A stretch of DNA of 64,000 bases, taken from NCBI RefSeq assembly GCF_036426115.1, contig NC_088599.1:14902001-14966000 (forward strand), read 5' to 3'. Shown in pieces: positions 23,383-35,104 of this stretch. Under the pieces are notes generated by a model that saw only the letters and a program-made list of their open reading frames with translations, was not told the origin of the DNA and made no database searches. The stretch comes from Kwoniella botswanensis. Its lineage: Eukaryota; Basidiomycota; Tremellomycetes; Tremellales; Cryptococcaceae. The position numbers and the translations under genes were made by a program. Within the stretch, counting starts at the first letter, position 1, and every line of letters starts with the position of its first letter.

Positions 23383-25019
23383 ATGGATATTGCAATAACA
23401 TCGTCACCTACGCCCATACATGTGAACGGCCCACAGCCAGTGCCTGGCCCATCGTATATCTCATATGGACGTCCACCACCTGCTACTGCCAGAGGAGGGA
23501 GGGGGAGGGGGAGGGGAAGCAGAGGTGGTGGTGGTCAGCAACGTCAAAGACAGGTAACACCACCTTTTGTCTATCTCCAAAGACCCAACGGGCACTCACA
23601 AACCAATGGTAATGGGATAGGAGGTGGCAGTCCTTTATCAAATGAATCGATGACCTTACCTCCTAATCATATACATATCGTTCAGACCCAACCTCAAGCT
23701 CAACAACAGCAATCAGACATGAACCGTACGAATTCGACATTCTCAATTATCTCTCCATCTTTGCCGCCCTTATCCAATGGTCCATCTTCTACGGAAGGCT
23801 CCTTTGGTGAGATGGATATAGATTCGCCATATCAGATCCATCAGAATCATATACCCCAGGGAATGGTGTCGATACCTGTACCTATACCTATACCGAATTC
23901 AAAGGATCCAGAAATTTTGGACGAAAGGTGAGTCGATGGCCCTTCTCCTTCCTGCAAACTCCGATCCTTTGTACTTCACTTGGATGGTAGTCCTTCTCCT
24001 ACTTCAACCTATGTCCTACGTCCTGTCTTCTCGATCGTGTTTGTCTTGAGGTGTATAGCTAAAATATGGAGTACCTTGTCTTCTCACCTATCCCCACTGC
24101 ACCACCTATAACCAATCATGCCATCAGCCCGATCGAGCATGGGTCAGCTCTACAAGCGACACTGAACTTCGCAGAAGGTTTGAGTGGGATGAAAGTGAGT
24201 TGACACCAAATTCCATCAAATACTGGGCAATAGCTGATAGATGGTTGATCGACTGACAAATAGGATGGTACGTTCGATGAATGGGCATTGTTCATCGATG
24301 AACATTTCGATCCTTCTGCGAGGTTTCAACTGCAGTTGATCTCGAATAATGAAGAAACTGAGGCGAAAATGAGATCTTATGGTGAGCACCATGATGTCAC
24401 TTTTCCTCTGCCTTGCTGACTGACAGATCCGTGATACTTTACAGATATACTCGCATCATCCTTATCAAGGTTTTTCATCTCCCTATCAGAAAATGGTGTC
24501 CCCACCCATCGACTAGTCCTATCTGATATATCGGAATCTCCGCCTTCACCCGAATCTGGATTGAGCTTGGTAGAAACCGATCAGGTAGAATGGCATTGTA
24601 GAGATAGGATTTGGAAAGGTCATCTATCGGTTGAAGTTGGGATTGAGATTTCATTGAATAGACTGAAGATACATAGAATGGAGTTAGTTCTATTACTCGA
24701 TAAAGGTGATAACATACCGGAAAACGCCCTAAGGGATTTGAAGGTGAGTTTCTATCAGATCGTTGATTCCTGGTCAACTTGAAGGGTTAAGGAAGAACTG
24801 CGTAATTGACATACAGCTGATGTCAATTCAATGGGGACTGTGTAGATGGCCGAGCAAATGGAGGTGATGCTGGAGGTTATCGAATTGACGGAAGATCAAC
24901 AGATGAACCCCAATGGTGAGTAATCAAGATCCAAATGGAAATCAGAAAAAAAGCATTGGGCTAATCTGATAAAGCTAGATGCGTTGAGACAGATCACTGA
25001 GCCGGCATCATCAAGATGA
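23383..25019 (+). CDS. LIM-domain-binding (LDB/Adn1-type) transcription co-regulator
   Basis: Exons 23383..23927, 24128..24194, 24264..24381, 24445..24743, 24846..24915, 24979..25019; 379 aa. The first 180 residues are disordered: an RGG-like patch (ARGGRGRGRGSRGGGG), Gln runs and Pro/Ser stretches. The rest resembles the LIM_bind domain: LNFAEGLSG, then DEWALFIDEHFDPSARF, then LSRFFISLSENGV, VEWHCRDRIWKGHLSVEV and LKIHRMELVLLL. In fungi such proteins (PtaB, Mfg1, Adn1) act with Flo8/Som1-type factors in adhesion and morphogenesis. It shares a 194-nt divergent promoter with the Coi1-like gene. Nuclear localisation is inferred. Confidence 0.72.
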
Positions 25020-25566
25020 TATCCCACAATACATATCGAAAATCGTTGTACATTTGTAGCATTATCAACCTTCAGTTTGGATTCTCTTGTATACATGTCA
25101 ACAGTCCTCATAGGTCAATCTCATATTGCGAATGGTCATACCTGCATGCTATATAGTGCCAAGGTCATCAGCACGTCCAACACCATAAGACAAATTACAT
25201 ACCCTCATGAGATCATTACCCTCTGATAGGATCTCTTGCGCATCTTCTCATCCTGGCTAACTCCGACGATCTTTTCATCGTTCTTTTGGGCAATTGATAT
25301 CTCCTCGAATCCAATCTTCAAATTGCATTCTGGGTTCAGGTTCACTTTTAATAATAGTTATGCCGTCGATACACTGTCTTTGAGCTCTCATACTCATGAC
25401 AATTATCACAGAGAACCGACTCGTCTCCGGGGCATTCTTGACTGCGTCTTTGAAGGCCTTTGTTCTGGGACAATCTGTAGATGCAAAAGACCAATGCTGA
25501 GTATTGGGAGATGATTTTGAAAAACATCTATATAGAGTAGCTAGCTCCGGAAAAAACCAGCGTATT
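25020..25566. other. Intergenic stretch before tRNA-Ile copy 3
   Basis: This contains the 3' UTR of the LDB gene and the upstream flank of the tRNA. One short open frame (25236-25514) has no recognisable domain. I see nothing else. Confidence 0.45.
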
Positions 25567-25664
25567 GGTCGCGTATTTCAGTTGGTTTAGAATCTTGTAC
25601 TAATAGTTGCTGTTCAAGCAAATTAGTTATGCAATTGTCGGCGGTTCGAGCCCGTCCGTGATCA
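25567..25664 (+). tRNA. tRNA-Ile(AAU) with a 23-nt intron, copy 3
   Basis: This plus-strand copy is identical over 98 nt to the two minus-strand copies, intron included. The T-rich tract after 25670 (ATTTTTGTTTTT) is a good Pol III terminator. Confidence 0.93.
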
Positions 25665-26102
25665 ACGTAAATTTTTGTTTTTCCCGTGACCAGTCAGAAT
25701 CTTGTCGCCCCGTTGTATATACTGTACTGATCGGTATGGTGGAGGAGCTCCCCACTAGGATTGTAGAACGACTCAACCGGAATCTCGGCTCATGTTGAAA
25801 TTTGGACCCGATTGTCACGGTGGTAAAATTTCGGGGTACAGAAATCATTTCTCTTTATGTGATCTCGACAAGACCCCCCTTTTCCTTAGCATACAGGCCG
25901 TATGAACAGTAATGGTGGAATGAGGAGCGCCAGGATTCATCACGCTAACCTAGCTAAACTTTTGCCGAGCCCATACTCGTGCCATACGAGGAGCTGTTAA
26001 CCATAAAAATGAACAGCGAAAAATGTAAGACGTGATCGGGTCGGTCTCCGATTGGTAAGACCATGGAGTTCAGATTTATACAATGAATCTCAAGTCGAAG
26101 GA
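25665..26102. other. Intergenic stretch after tRNA-Ile copy 3
   Basis: No gene seen. The region starts with the Pol III terminator and has no repeats or long frames of note. Confidence 0.4.
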
Positions 26103-26450
26103 ATGCGATTGCTAAGCATCTTCCCCATCACATCTACATTTCTCAGTACATCTCGATCCTTCCCATTACATCTTGCAGCTTGTGTCTTATCTCTTGATTT
26201 GAATCATCAACTTGCAACTAATCGTCTGGGACTAGCAGCACGGACAGACAACAGAATCGGTCTATCAGAGCACCCCCGAATTCAATCTCATCAATCCAAA
26301 GGAGGTCCTTTTGTATCAGCTTATTCGACTACACATCATACATCACTCTCCCCACTGACTCACTCTTCGTCGTTATCATCAGCATCATCAGCAACATCAG
26401 CACCATCAACAGGTTCATTATCGTCATCAAGCGCCAAGCGCCCGACGTAA
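26103..26450 (+). CDS. Doubtful small ORF, 115 aa
   Basis: An ATG frame runs from 26103 to a stop at 26450. The N-terminus is mildly hydrophobic (MRLLSIFPITSTFL) and the C-terminal third is Ser/Ala-rich. No domain is recognised and the composition could arise by chance in a TC-rich leader. It lies about 280 nt upstream of the DUF1479 gene and could be part of that gene's 5' region rather than a separate gene. Confidence 0.2.
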   Translation: MRLLSIFPITSTFLSTSRSFPLHLAACVLSLDLNHQLATNRLGLAARTDNRIGLSEHPRIQSHQSKGGPFVSAYSTTHHTSLSPLTHSSSLSSASSATSAPSTGSLSSSSAKRPT

Positions 26451-26733
26451 GCGTATCCATCGCTTAGAGATAAGAGACACGACCGTCCAAAAAAAAAAAG
26501 GATAAAAGTGACACCGGCTAAACTCGTACTGTGTCACACATCGTTATATCTAACCGGGTCATTCCGAGTGCGAGTTTGACGAATTTCATCAATCACCAAT
26601 CACCTCTACACATAGATATCGAGGTAGAGTCATAAGATCAAGATTCAAGATTATACATCCATCCAAAGAGATCTATCTTGCCTGAATCACACCTATATAC
26701 ATTCCAACAAGCCAGTTCAACAACACCTACACA

Positions 26734-28134
26734 ATGACATACCGACGACTGCTCACATCCCTGGCTTCCCATCCTCCTTCCTCAACATCCCGACTAATCC
26801 CACCCTACGCTCAACACCTACCCTCACTCTCAGAAACACCCTCCTCGTCGTTGAGACCACCATATACACACCAGGTCCCAGCAGATGTAAAAGTGATCAA
26901 TAGATCACTCAAGTCACCAAAGAAATTCGAGTTGTTACTCTCAAACGATAAGAACAGTACGACCGAGTTGGATCAATGGAGGAATATGATACTCTCGAAT
27001 GATCAAAGTAGATCCGACGTACTGAGCAGATGGAGGGAGGTAGTAGCTGGCTTACAGAGGTTGAAGGATGGTCATGTGAGTGTTCATCATCCATTAACAG
27101 AACATACACTACTTGTTCTAGGACTGAATCTAATTTCCTGTTAGAACGAGGTTCCTCAGATAGCATTTCAGCAACTCACCTCCGAGCTATCTTCGGCATC
27201 TACGACGGACAAAATCAAGGACACCGGTCTAGTGGTGATCAGAGATGTGGTGAGGGATTCGGAGGCTACCGAATGGGCCAGAGAAATACTGTTGAGTGTC
27301 GGCGAAAGAGGTGGTAGAGGTAAGTCATATATATTTAAAACACGTTCCTACTCTGAATCATCATTTTACTCTTCTGTCCATAGAAACAAATCGCTGACTT
27401 CTTCTGTAGCTGTATACTGGCACCCCTCCCTCTTATCCGCCCGAGCTAACCCATCCATTCTCTCTGCCAACTCGCAAATCTCATCTGTTCTCCTCTCATC
27501 CCCTGAAGTATACGTAACGGCCTCAACAATAATCGAGGGTCTACATCCCTCACCCAACGTCCCCTCATCGACTCCCACAGATCTATGGTCAACTCCTAAA
27601 TCACTTCTATCCCATCTGACTCTGACTCCCAGTATTCCAACATCGTCGACTATCGTCTCGCCAACAATTCTAGCAGCAGAATATGCAGCACTGCGACCAT
27701 TCTTCCGATCGGTCAAATCTAAAATATCATTCTATTCCGATTCATCTTCTGAGTATCTCAACCTTGACAATTGGGAATTACTCGATCCTTCTTCTTCAGC
27801 ATTGACATCAGGACCCGAGCTGGATCTACCCCATTTGGAATCTGTCCAAATCATTCATCCCGAACTGAGACCAGGAGATATGGTATTCCACCATTCATCT
27901 TTACCTATCACCACTTCCCCTAACAGCGGTCAGGTATTCTTACCTCTTCATCCTGTTCTGAAGAGTTCAGCTGGATCTGCCGAATGGATAGAAGAGCAGA
28001 AGGAGGCTTTTGAAAAAGGCGTACCTCCCCCCGGGGCTATGGTGGATGATAAAGAGGGATTATGGCTTTTGGAGGAGAAAGGTGATAGGAGGTTGATAGA
28101 AAGTAGAGCAGGAAGGGATGCTATGGGTTATTAG
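26734..28134 (+). CDS. DUF1479 family protein (putative 2-oxoglutarate/Fe dioxygenase fold)
   Basis: Exons 26734..27075, 27145..27319, 27410..28134; 413 aa. It matches the DUF1479 family of fungi and bacteria: an N-terminal LDQWRNMI...VLSRWREVV segment, then a DTGLVVIRDVVRDSEATEWA block and VYWHPSLLSARANPSIL, and near the end LRPGDMVFHHSSLP, GQVFLPLHPV and the family-like PPPGAMVD. Family members are thought to be cupin-type non-haem iron oxygenases, but the substrate is unknown, so the reaction is inference. The start could belong to a mitochondrial presequence (MTYRRLLTSLASHPPSSTSR is basic and Ser-rich). Relative to typical members it has Ser/Thr-rich inserts. Confidence 0.8.
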
Positions 28135-29056
28135 GCTCAACCTTTCGATATCCACCTACAAAATTGGTAATCGATTTTTGGCTCGGGAAGAACCATCTCA
28201 TACAATACACCACTTCGATTCAATGATCACGTCGACGGCGATATCAATGATAAAGGTCATCATTAGACTTGATTCCCAACCTTCGGACTGAATGACGCCC
28301 ATCTTCGACTCAGATCAAATAGCAACGTGCTTCGTTAGTTGTATGCCACATATCTTCGATTTTGTCCATACTGAAATTCGATCAATTGTCATTTAAAATA
28401 GACTGTTCAAGTCTAACCTGTCTTCTGTTCTCTCTGTATCTACCTTTATTCGTTTTTTCCTTTTTTTGTGGGTTATTATTGTCATATGCCTTTGATCCCT
28501 TGTTTTTTTTTCGGTTAGTTGTTTAGTATTAAGTACGAATACATCTTAGATCAAAAGAAGAGCAATGAATGAAATGCCAAAAATTGACCGATTGAACATT
28601 GGAGTCTACTGAGTGCAACACATACAGCATTGACTGAAGTATCTGATGTCTGAAATCGGGGTAGGATGTAAAATATCCTCAGTACATTTCAGACAGGAAC
28701 CATTCGTTCATTCACTGCAGTAATTAGAATAACGAGCGAGCTGAGACCATTTGTTTAGAAAATAGACACAAATCAGAATTCCAAAATTCCAAAATGCAAA
28801 TTTGATGAGACGCAGAAAGATATCAACTGAAATTGGGTGTAAGGGTGGAAGATTGCCACCTCGTCAGATCAGAGGCTAATCCACTGGAGAGACAACAAGA
28901 AGAATACCCGTTTCCTTGCTCCCTTGCTCCCTTGCTCCCTTCTCAGTCGATTGATGAATATACATATTTGAAGTGGCTGATCTGGTATATCAATTATCCG
29001 ATATTCCCTATTTCTCATGAACATTAAACGTCAGAACCAAACCAGATCACCGGGGC
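28135..29056. other. Intergenic stretch with a nonamer repeat
   Basis: Poly-T runs near 28460 and 28502 lie in the 3' region of the DUF1479 gene. Three tandem copies of CTTGCTCCC occur near 28914-28940. There is no convincing coding frame. Confidence 0.5.
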
Positions 29057-30053
29057 TCATGGAAGAAAATGTATCATGGTGTGATAACAAGTACCGTACT
29101 CACGGACAAAAGTAATGGTTACCGGTTTAGGATCGGTAATACCCATAGCTGTCAGATCGCTAGTTTTGTAAGTTCCAATCAAGACTGGATACCCAGCATA
29201 ATCGGCCAAGTACATTTGCGGTGAGTGCTTGTAGATTGGATCAGAGGCGATACATTCGAAGCTTATGACGTTGTATGAAGTGGATTGATATTTTAGTAGG
29301 ATTCGAATCTTGTACACTGAAAAATACCACATTACAACGCAGTACAATGTAAAGAGGACAAAAGAAACGTGTCTAATCAGTCACGAGAACGATTAGGGTG
29401 CTGTAAACATGAACATAAACATAGTCTTGAACTTGCTTGTAACCACTTGCACCTTTACCATTGGATGTCGTTGCGATATTTTACCAGCCACCTGAGAGCG
29501 CAGAATAGTATCTTGAACGTAAGGATCTGAAAACGCTCCTGTAGGGGAACTTTGATCGTAGCAGCTAATGAAACGTCCTGGGGCACACCATTTTTCAAAT
29601 CTGTAGCCCATAGCAAAGGAGGAAAAGAAGACTCGAAAAAGAACGAGCGGAAGGGGAATTGGACTTACAGATGTACTGATGAATACCGAGATATCAGATT
29701 TGAACTGTCAATGCAATGGACCATCCCTCTTTCGTCTTTTCGTAGGGATTTTATAGGTGACTTGGAATGTATCCGTCTGAGGTGCTTCGGATGATTCCTG
29801 TCGTTTTGCTGTAGCAAATCATTCCAGTATCGACCAAACTGTCAAAGTGCAGAAACACAACGAAGATGGCGTGAGATAGGTCTGTTGAGCAGTATAGTAC
29901 ATACCCCCAGTTCGAATAAGATTATACGGATTAACAGGTTTTTAAGAGTAATCCACGAGACAACCTATACGCATGGGTAATTTTGTTGATGTTTTAGTAA
30001 TTGTTGAGAGGCAGAATGACAAGAGGATAACAACGAATGTAGCATGGGATCAT
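29057..30053 (-). pseudogene. Decayed copy (A) of the secreted KRQQPSG-type gene
   Basis: It aligns segment by segment with the intact gene at 30926-31906. The pieces are a start context AAGATGATC, AYRLSRGL followed by LLLK, an AKRQ...APQT exon with VTYK and KRRKR, a GASGYK segment and MYLADYAGYPVLIGTYKTSDL close to PVTITF. The reading frame is interrupted in most exons, at about four or five places, and no recognisable C-terminal exon remains. Order and strand match the other two copies, so this is the most diverged member of a tandem array. No function is expected. Confidence 0.75.
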
Positions 30054-30925
30054 CTTGTTTGATGGGTGTCTTATTTTGAAAAACGAAATGATGTGACAGT
30101 CAGATAGGTTTGAGGAAGACTATAATCCAAAAGAATTGATCATATATTGCAAATAAGATACATTTGCATCTGTTGTTGTGAACTCAGTAGCTGACCAGAC
30201 ACAAGATACCCAACAGGACGAGAGGCATACTGTATTTAGGGAGCTTATACGTTGTACTGTTATGTATTGCGCGATAGACGATCACTACCGACATACTGTA
30301 CATATACCAACAAGGCGTTCTCCATTTCGGCTGACTGTAAATCAATGGAATGAGCCTCGCCAGAAACATGAACATGATTATGGAACACCATAAGTTAAAT
30401 CGAGTGCAAACAATTTTCGAAAGCCCATCACCGTTCCTGATCAAAACAAAGGTATTGTATTTACGGCATATGATTCCAGGAGATCTGCAGTACACCTAAA
30501 GAAAATGTTTTGTTTGTTTGTTTTGTTTAGATATAAGGTTAATTAATGGGTTTATCCGCAGTTATAAAGTGTCCTTCTGAAATTCCAGTAATGAATCATC
30601 CATCTTCCTCGCTGCACACATGATGCTTCAAATTTTGTCCGGCTGGAAACGACATAGAACTCTACGAGGCTAGTGCTCCAAAAGGGAACCAGAAACACAT
30701 GAGTGAGATTGCTTACACATCATGCAGCGATGCAAGTCGTAGTAAATTTCGGCGCAGAATATGCATTTTCTGAAATTCAATTGATCATAACATAAGTGTC
30801 CATAAAAGCCCTGAAACAAGTTAAGACAAGGTAGACTAGGTGGGTATGGGATGGTATATAAGATGGACTATCTAAGTCAAGTATGGGATGAGGGGTACTG
30901 CCATTGACCGATGTCGATGTCAAGC
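30054..30925. other. Spacer between secreted-gene copies A and B
   Basis: No gene identified. A 103-codon minus-strand frame (30184-30495) has no relation to the flanking family and is likely chance. Confidence 0.45.
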
Positions 30926-31906
30926 TTAACATCTCTTTCTTCCCAGGCATGGGTTGGTCTCGACCTCAGCTGTATGAAACAGAAGATATCAGCTAAGCTT
31001 TCACATACCAATAAATGCGACATCGCATAAGGCAAGATGGACTTACTGGTGAAAGTAATTGTAACAGGTTCGATATTTGTGATTCCGAAATTTGTGAGAT
31101 CACTTGTTTTGTATCCGCCTACAACCACAGTATAACCAGCGTATGAACCGACATACATTTGAGGTGTGAAGCTGTATTGGGTATCGGAAGCTACCCAATT
31201 GTATCCGAATACACCTGAAGCAGATTGCTTGTATGTGCTAAAAGCGGTCGATGAGGTAATGTAGCTTACACTGTGCGAGCAAGAGATGTCAGATACTCAA
31301 GAACACCCGTCAATCCGAGAGAGTAGGTCACTCACTCGTAACCACTCGGTCCGGTACTCAATTTGGGCGAATATATGTATTGCCAAGTTGCGGTAGTGGG
31401 GTTGTAAATTTGGATGGTGGAATCGGAGAATGCACCTGTTCCTGGAGTCTTGATCAACGCAGCTGAAGTTTGATCCTACTCACGCACCAAGCATCAGCTG
31501 AAACTCATATTCTTTGCATACAATGCCGAAGATTCTCACATAAGTAGTAGTGAGAATACCGATAGCTGAGCTCGGAGCGATATACATGTTACCAGATCTC
31601 TTCCTCCTTGCGGGATTGTCATAAGTGACTACATAGTTACCCGTCTGGGGTGCACCCGAAGGTTGTTGTCTTTTAGCTGAGGATGAAAAGGCACAACATC
31701 AGTATGCAGTATACGTTCTCGATTTGAACAAATACCCATGACTTACCGGCTGTCCTAGTAGCATTGAACGGGTTTAGAGGCTTCTTCAATGGCAGACCAC
31801 GAGAGAGTCTGTAGGCATTGGTATCTCTGTCGATACTTGTTGGTGTGGCAAGCACAGAGAGGGAGAACGATAAAAGGAGGACCAAAGAGTGTAATATAGA
31901 GATCAT
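30926..31906 (-). CDS. Secreted protein of unknown family, intact copy (B)
   Basis: Exons 31906..31747, 31676..31540, 31475..31336, 31270..31047, 30969..30926; 234 aa. A clear signal peptide (hydrophobic LHSLVLLLSFSLSVLA) is followed by an RLSRGLPLKKPLNPF propeptide-like segment with one sequon (NAT). A likely Kex2 site (AKR before QQPSGAPQ) follows. The body is beta-rich, with many Gly, Ser, Thr and Tyr residues (AFSDSTIQIYNPTTATWQYI; MYVGSYAGYTVVVGGYKTSD). The only two Cys sit at the very end, in NPCLGRKRC. The N-terminal style (RLxRGLP...) is common in basidiomycete secreted proteins that I cannot assign to a family. It is the only whole member of a three-copy tandem array. Confidence 0.8.
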
Positions 31907-32600
31907 CTTGTTGAGATATACTGTGAATGAAAGAACTTGGTACTTCCGGCCAAATCAATCCCAATTTATCTGGTTTATATATGTAGGAAGTCCCTCCTCT
32001 TCTGTTTACATCAGAGCATCCGGAATTGCGAACGAAGTCGGCTACAAACAACACATACTTCAGTGATGCACATAGGACAATCTCCATACGTACCGCACAA
32101 TGGGCGGAGGGCGTTTTGGCCATTCCAACGGACGAACGAGGCGTGTGCCGAAGAGGTGGAATGTCGATATACCGTAAGTCAACCCAAAAAAGGTTCGTGA
32201 GTTCCGCGCCTTTTCGTTTCCTACAAGCATACAGCTTTACGGCATGGAATTCTGGAAGATCTGATATAAAGTTTGTAACACAGAAGGTTGTTTGTATGTT
32301 CTCTTACAGGCATTGACTGATCCGAAGTACAAATCATAAGAACCCGGTTATCTATCATCTGCTTTCTTGTTGCTACACCACGATTCGGGACGATGATATG
32401 CTTGTCAAATCAGCAGGGATTTTCCGCTTGTTGATGCAATAGCTCAATATGACAGCGTTGCAAGAGGCATTCGTCTAGGTACTACATGAAACGTTTTAAA
32501 CTGTCCACAAAAACCCTGTAACAAAAAGAAGAGGAGAAATTTTAGATGAGACGTATAAGAGATATGTATAGTCTGAGGGGGGATATATGGTGGCTTAAGA
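31907..32600. other. Spacer between secreted-gene copies B and C
   Basis: It should contain the promoter of copy B. Plus-strand frames at 31818-32316 overlap and have no domain. Nothing else seen. Confidence 0.45.
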
Positions 32601-33597
32601 TCAACAAGCTCTCTTCCTTCCGCACGAGTTGACTTCAATATCAGCTATGTGAAACAGCACAAAACAACGTTAGCTATATTTCATCGGCATGGAATGGGGA
32701 AGATAAACTCACGAATAAAAGTGAGAGTGACAGGCTCGGCGTTTGTGATTGAGAGATCACTAAGGTCAGTGGGCGAATTGGCCCCAACTACGACAGTCCT
32801 ACTACCATACGTGCCGACGTAGAGCTGAGGAGAGAAATTGTAGTCCTATCGGAAGCTACATAATCGTATCCTAAAACGTTCGAAGCGGATTGTCGGAATG
32901 TTGTTCCAACCTAATTCGAGCCAAGTAATGATACACTACAGTAGAAAATCACAATTCAGATATCACACCCGTGAGCTATCGCATACTCATAACTTGGAGA
33001 AGCGAAAAAGCTGGGTTACTCACTCGAAGCCACCTTGGGCGTCACCGAATTTTGAAGCCCGCATGTATTGCCATTCCCCAGCAGTTGGGTCATACCCTTG
33101 AATTTTGGAGTTGGAAAACGCTCCTGTACCTGGGGTCTTGACCAATATAGCTTGTGCGGGATCCTGCAACGCCATCAAAGAGGTATACAAATCAGTTGAT
33201 TGTATCGCAACTTCGTACAAGGTGACGCAAGGAAGGTACGAAGGACCTACACCGGTGATAGAGAAGATACTGTTGGCACCTTTAGGTGCAAGGTAGATGG
33301 GCCCGGATCTCTTCCTTTTAGTAGGATTATTGTATGTGACAACGAAGTTACCAGTTTGTGGTGCGCCCGAAGGTTGTTGTCGCTTGGCTATCGGGCGCAA
33401 TACGATGATAAGCTATAGTGAGGTATCATCTTGAGCTGAGCTGGGTACGACTCACCGGCAGTCCTAGTGGCATTGAAGGGATTCAAGGGTTTTTTCAAAG
33501 GTAAACCCCGAGCTAGCCTATAAGCGTTGGTGTTGGTCTCATCTGGGACGGGAGAAGCGAGAGCACCGCCGAGACTGAATGAGAGGAGTTTTCGCAT
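32601..33597 (-). pseudogene. Third copy (C) of the secreted KRQQPSG-type gene, probably inactive
   Basis: Exons 33597..33456, 33387..33251 and 33163..33024 are intact and match copy B in length (137 and 140 nt for exons 2 and 3) and phase. They encode a signal peptide, RLARGLPLKKPLNPF, the AKR|QQPSGAP site and GTGAFSNSKIQ. The following exon (about 32927-32712) is homologous (RQSASNVLGY, LYVGTYGSRTVVVG) but cannot be read in the incoming frame; about two frame breaks are needed to explain it. The final exon still encodes a tail like copy B (VNSCGRKRAC). It may be a recent pseudogene or may suffer from assembly errors. The intron between exons 2 and 3 has no stop. Confidence 0.65.
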
Positions 33598-33669
33598 CTA
33601 GCTATGCCCTCTTTCGGAACATATGATGACGATGCACTTCCCACATTAGCCGAGATTCCATCACGATAT

Positions 33670-34480
33670 GGCGTAAGTTTACTCACATCCTACCGACGCG
33701 TATGCGATTTCCGTGGACCAGATCAGCAAGTTGGTACAGCAACAACAACAATCTGAGCTGTCGCGTTCGATGTGATGTCTGGTCGCCAACCGAGGCCAGC
33801 GATCAAACGATCCCGAACAACCAGTAGGGGCAATCCAAAGATGGCAGGTGGCCTATGACCAATTGTGTCACTGGAAAGGTTACCCATAAGACCTCCGATG
33901 GCACCGGCAAGTGATACAATAATCGAGTAGTTGGATGTCTTGGCTCCCTGACCAGCATCCACCATGAAAGACAGTGATGATGGTCGGTACTACCGCTGAT
34001 CTGATCTTCGCATGGGCTGTATCTTTCTGTTCCCCTTATATCGTGAACATACCATACGTTAGTATAGGCGGTAGGACCGGATCATATATGGGGTGGTGCG
34101 GCAGTGATAGCACTCTTCTTCACTGTATTCTTCGTGGCCGAACTTAAAGGTCGATCTTTGGAAGAAATGGATGAGTTATTGAGCGTGAGTCAATTTTACA
34201 CTCATCTGAGAAGACCTGGGTTCATACCATATCATTGATGATCGATAGAAATTCCGCTGGGGATGGCAATACTCCTCATTCCAGACTATTGGTGTTGGTG
34301 CACAAATGGCTCAGGTCGAGATGGCTATTGTGGATGGTATCAACGATGATACGAAGTTGAATGACGATTCGGATAACAAGGTATGTTTCTACCCTGCCTC
34401 AAAGTGGTCTACCTCGCTGACATGCGTGTCTGAGCAAATAGGATGATATGTTCGTTGCTGTCAGCCGGTCATATCTCTAG
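33670..34480 (+). pseudogene. Sugar transporter relic with an inverted internal segment
   Basis: Plus-strand sequence from 33966 encodes the C-terminal part of an MFS sugar porter: KTVMMVGTTADLIFAW, SPYIVNIPY, GAAVIALFFTVFFVAELKG, then RSLEEMDELL, then an exon with WGWQYSSFQTIGVGAQMA. The segment that should precede it (AGQGAKTSNYSIIVSLAGAI and on to LIWSTEIAYASV) lies immediately to the left but on the minus strand (about 33675-33965). Its inversion in place would explain the order. The N-terminal two thirds are absent and there is at least one frame break in the plus-strand part. It is a dead gene, unrelated in sequence detail to the live transporter at 36958-38801. Confidence 0.78.
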
Positions 34481-35104
34481 TCTGAGCTATCAGAGTGCGG
34501 AGGGGCATTGTTAGCGCCATAATAGAGGTAGAATTGACTCGAAGAAGGGAGAGGGATATAGAAACGAGAGAAGAACTAGTGATGGTGGTGGTGGTATTAT
34601 CTTTATAGTCCATGTTCTCATTCTGTTTTTGTACGGATATAGGTTTTGGTGTTGTTCACCGTGGGATTCTCTGTTGCATGGTTTTTGTGAAAAAGAATCA
34701 GTGCCTCCGCCATGACGTAATGATGAGTATGAGTATCGCGAAAGGATCTAAGCTTATTTACATGTCATTATGCATCGCCCCAATCAGCGAGCGTGCTATG
34801 TACTTGTAACATGCTAGATGCTAGATGTGCACGTGCCACCGCCAAGAATAGATATCTATTCTAGATCTGTCAAGTGTGTATGTCGGGTGTCTCGGCGATC
34901 CCGACGTGGTAGTATGACTCTCTCTCTTGGGTATACAGTATAAAGCTATAAGCACAGCAACACACCAAACCGACAGGATATGAATGGGAAAAACTTGCAT
35001 TTTCTCGTCTGCTGGACCGTCTATCCCAACGACATATCCTACTTCCCAGTGGACATCTTAGCTGATAAATTCTGGTCCATCCTCACTCACAGTAACACAC
35101 CCAG
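34481..35104. promoter_or_regulatory. Upstream region of the seven-helix membrane protein
   Basis: A gap with no recognisable gene; the last 100 nt before 35105 are TC-rich, as expected for a fungal transcription start region. Confidence 0.4.

Noticed and set aside
30184-30495. A 103-codon minus-strand frame between secreted copies A and B
   Set aside because: It has no signal peptide, does not align with the neighbouring family and is rich in residues typical of AT-rich noncoding frames.
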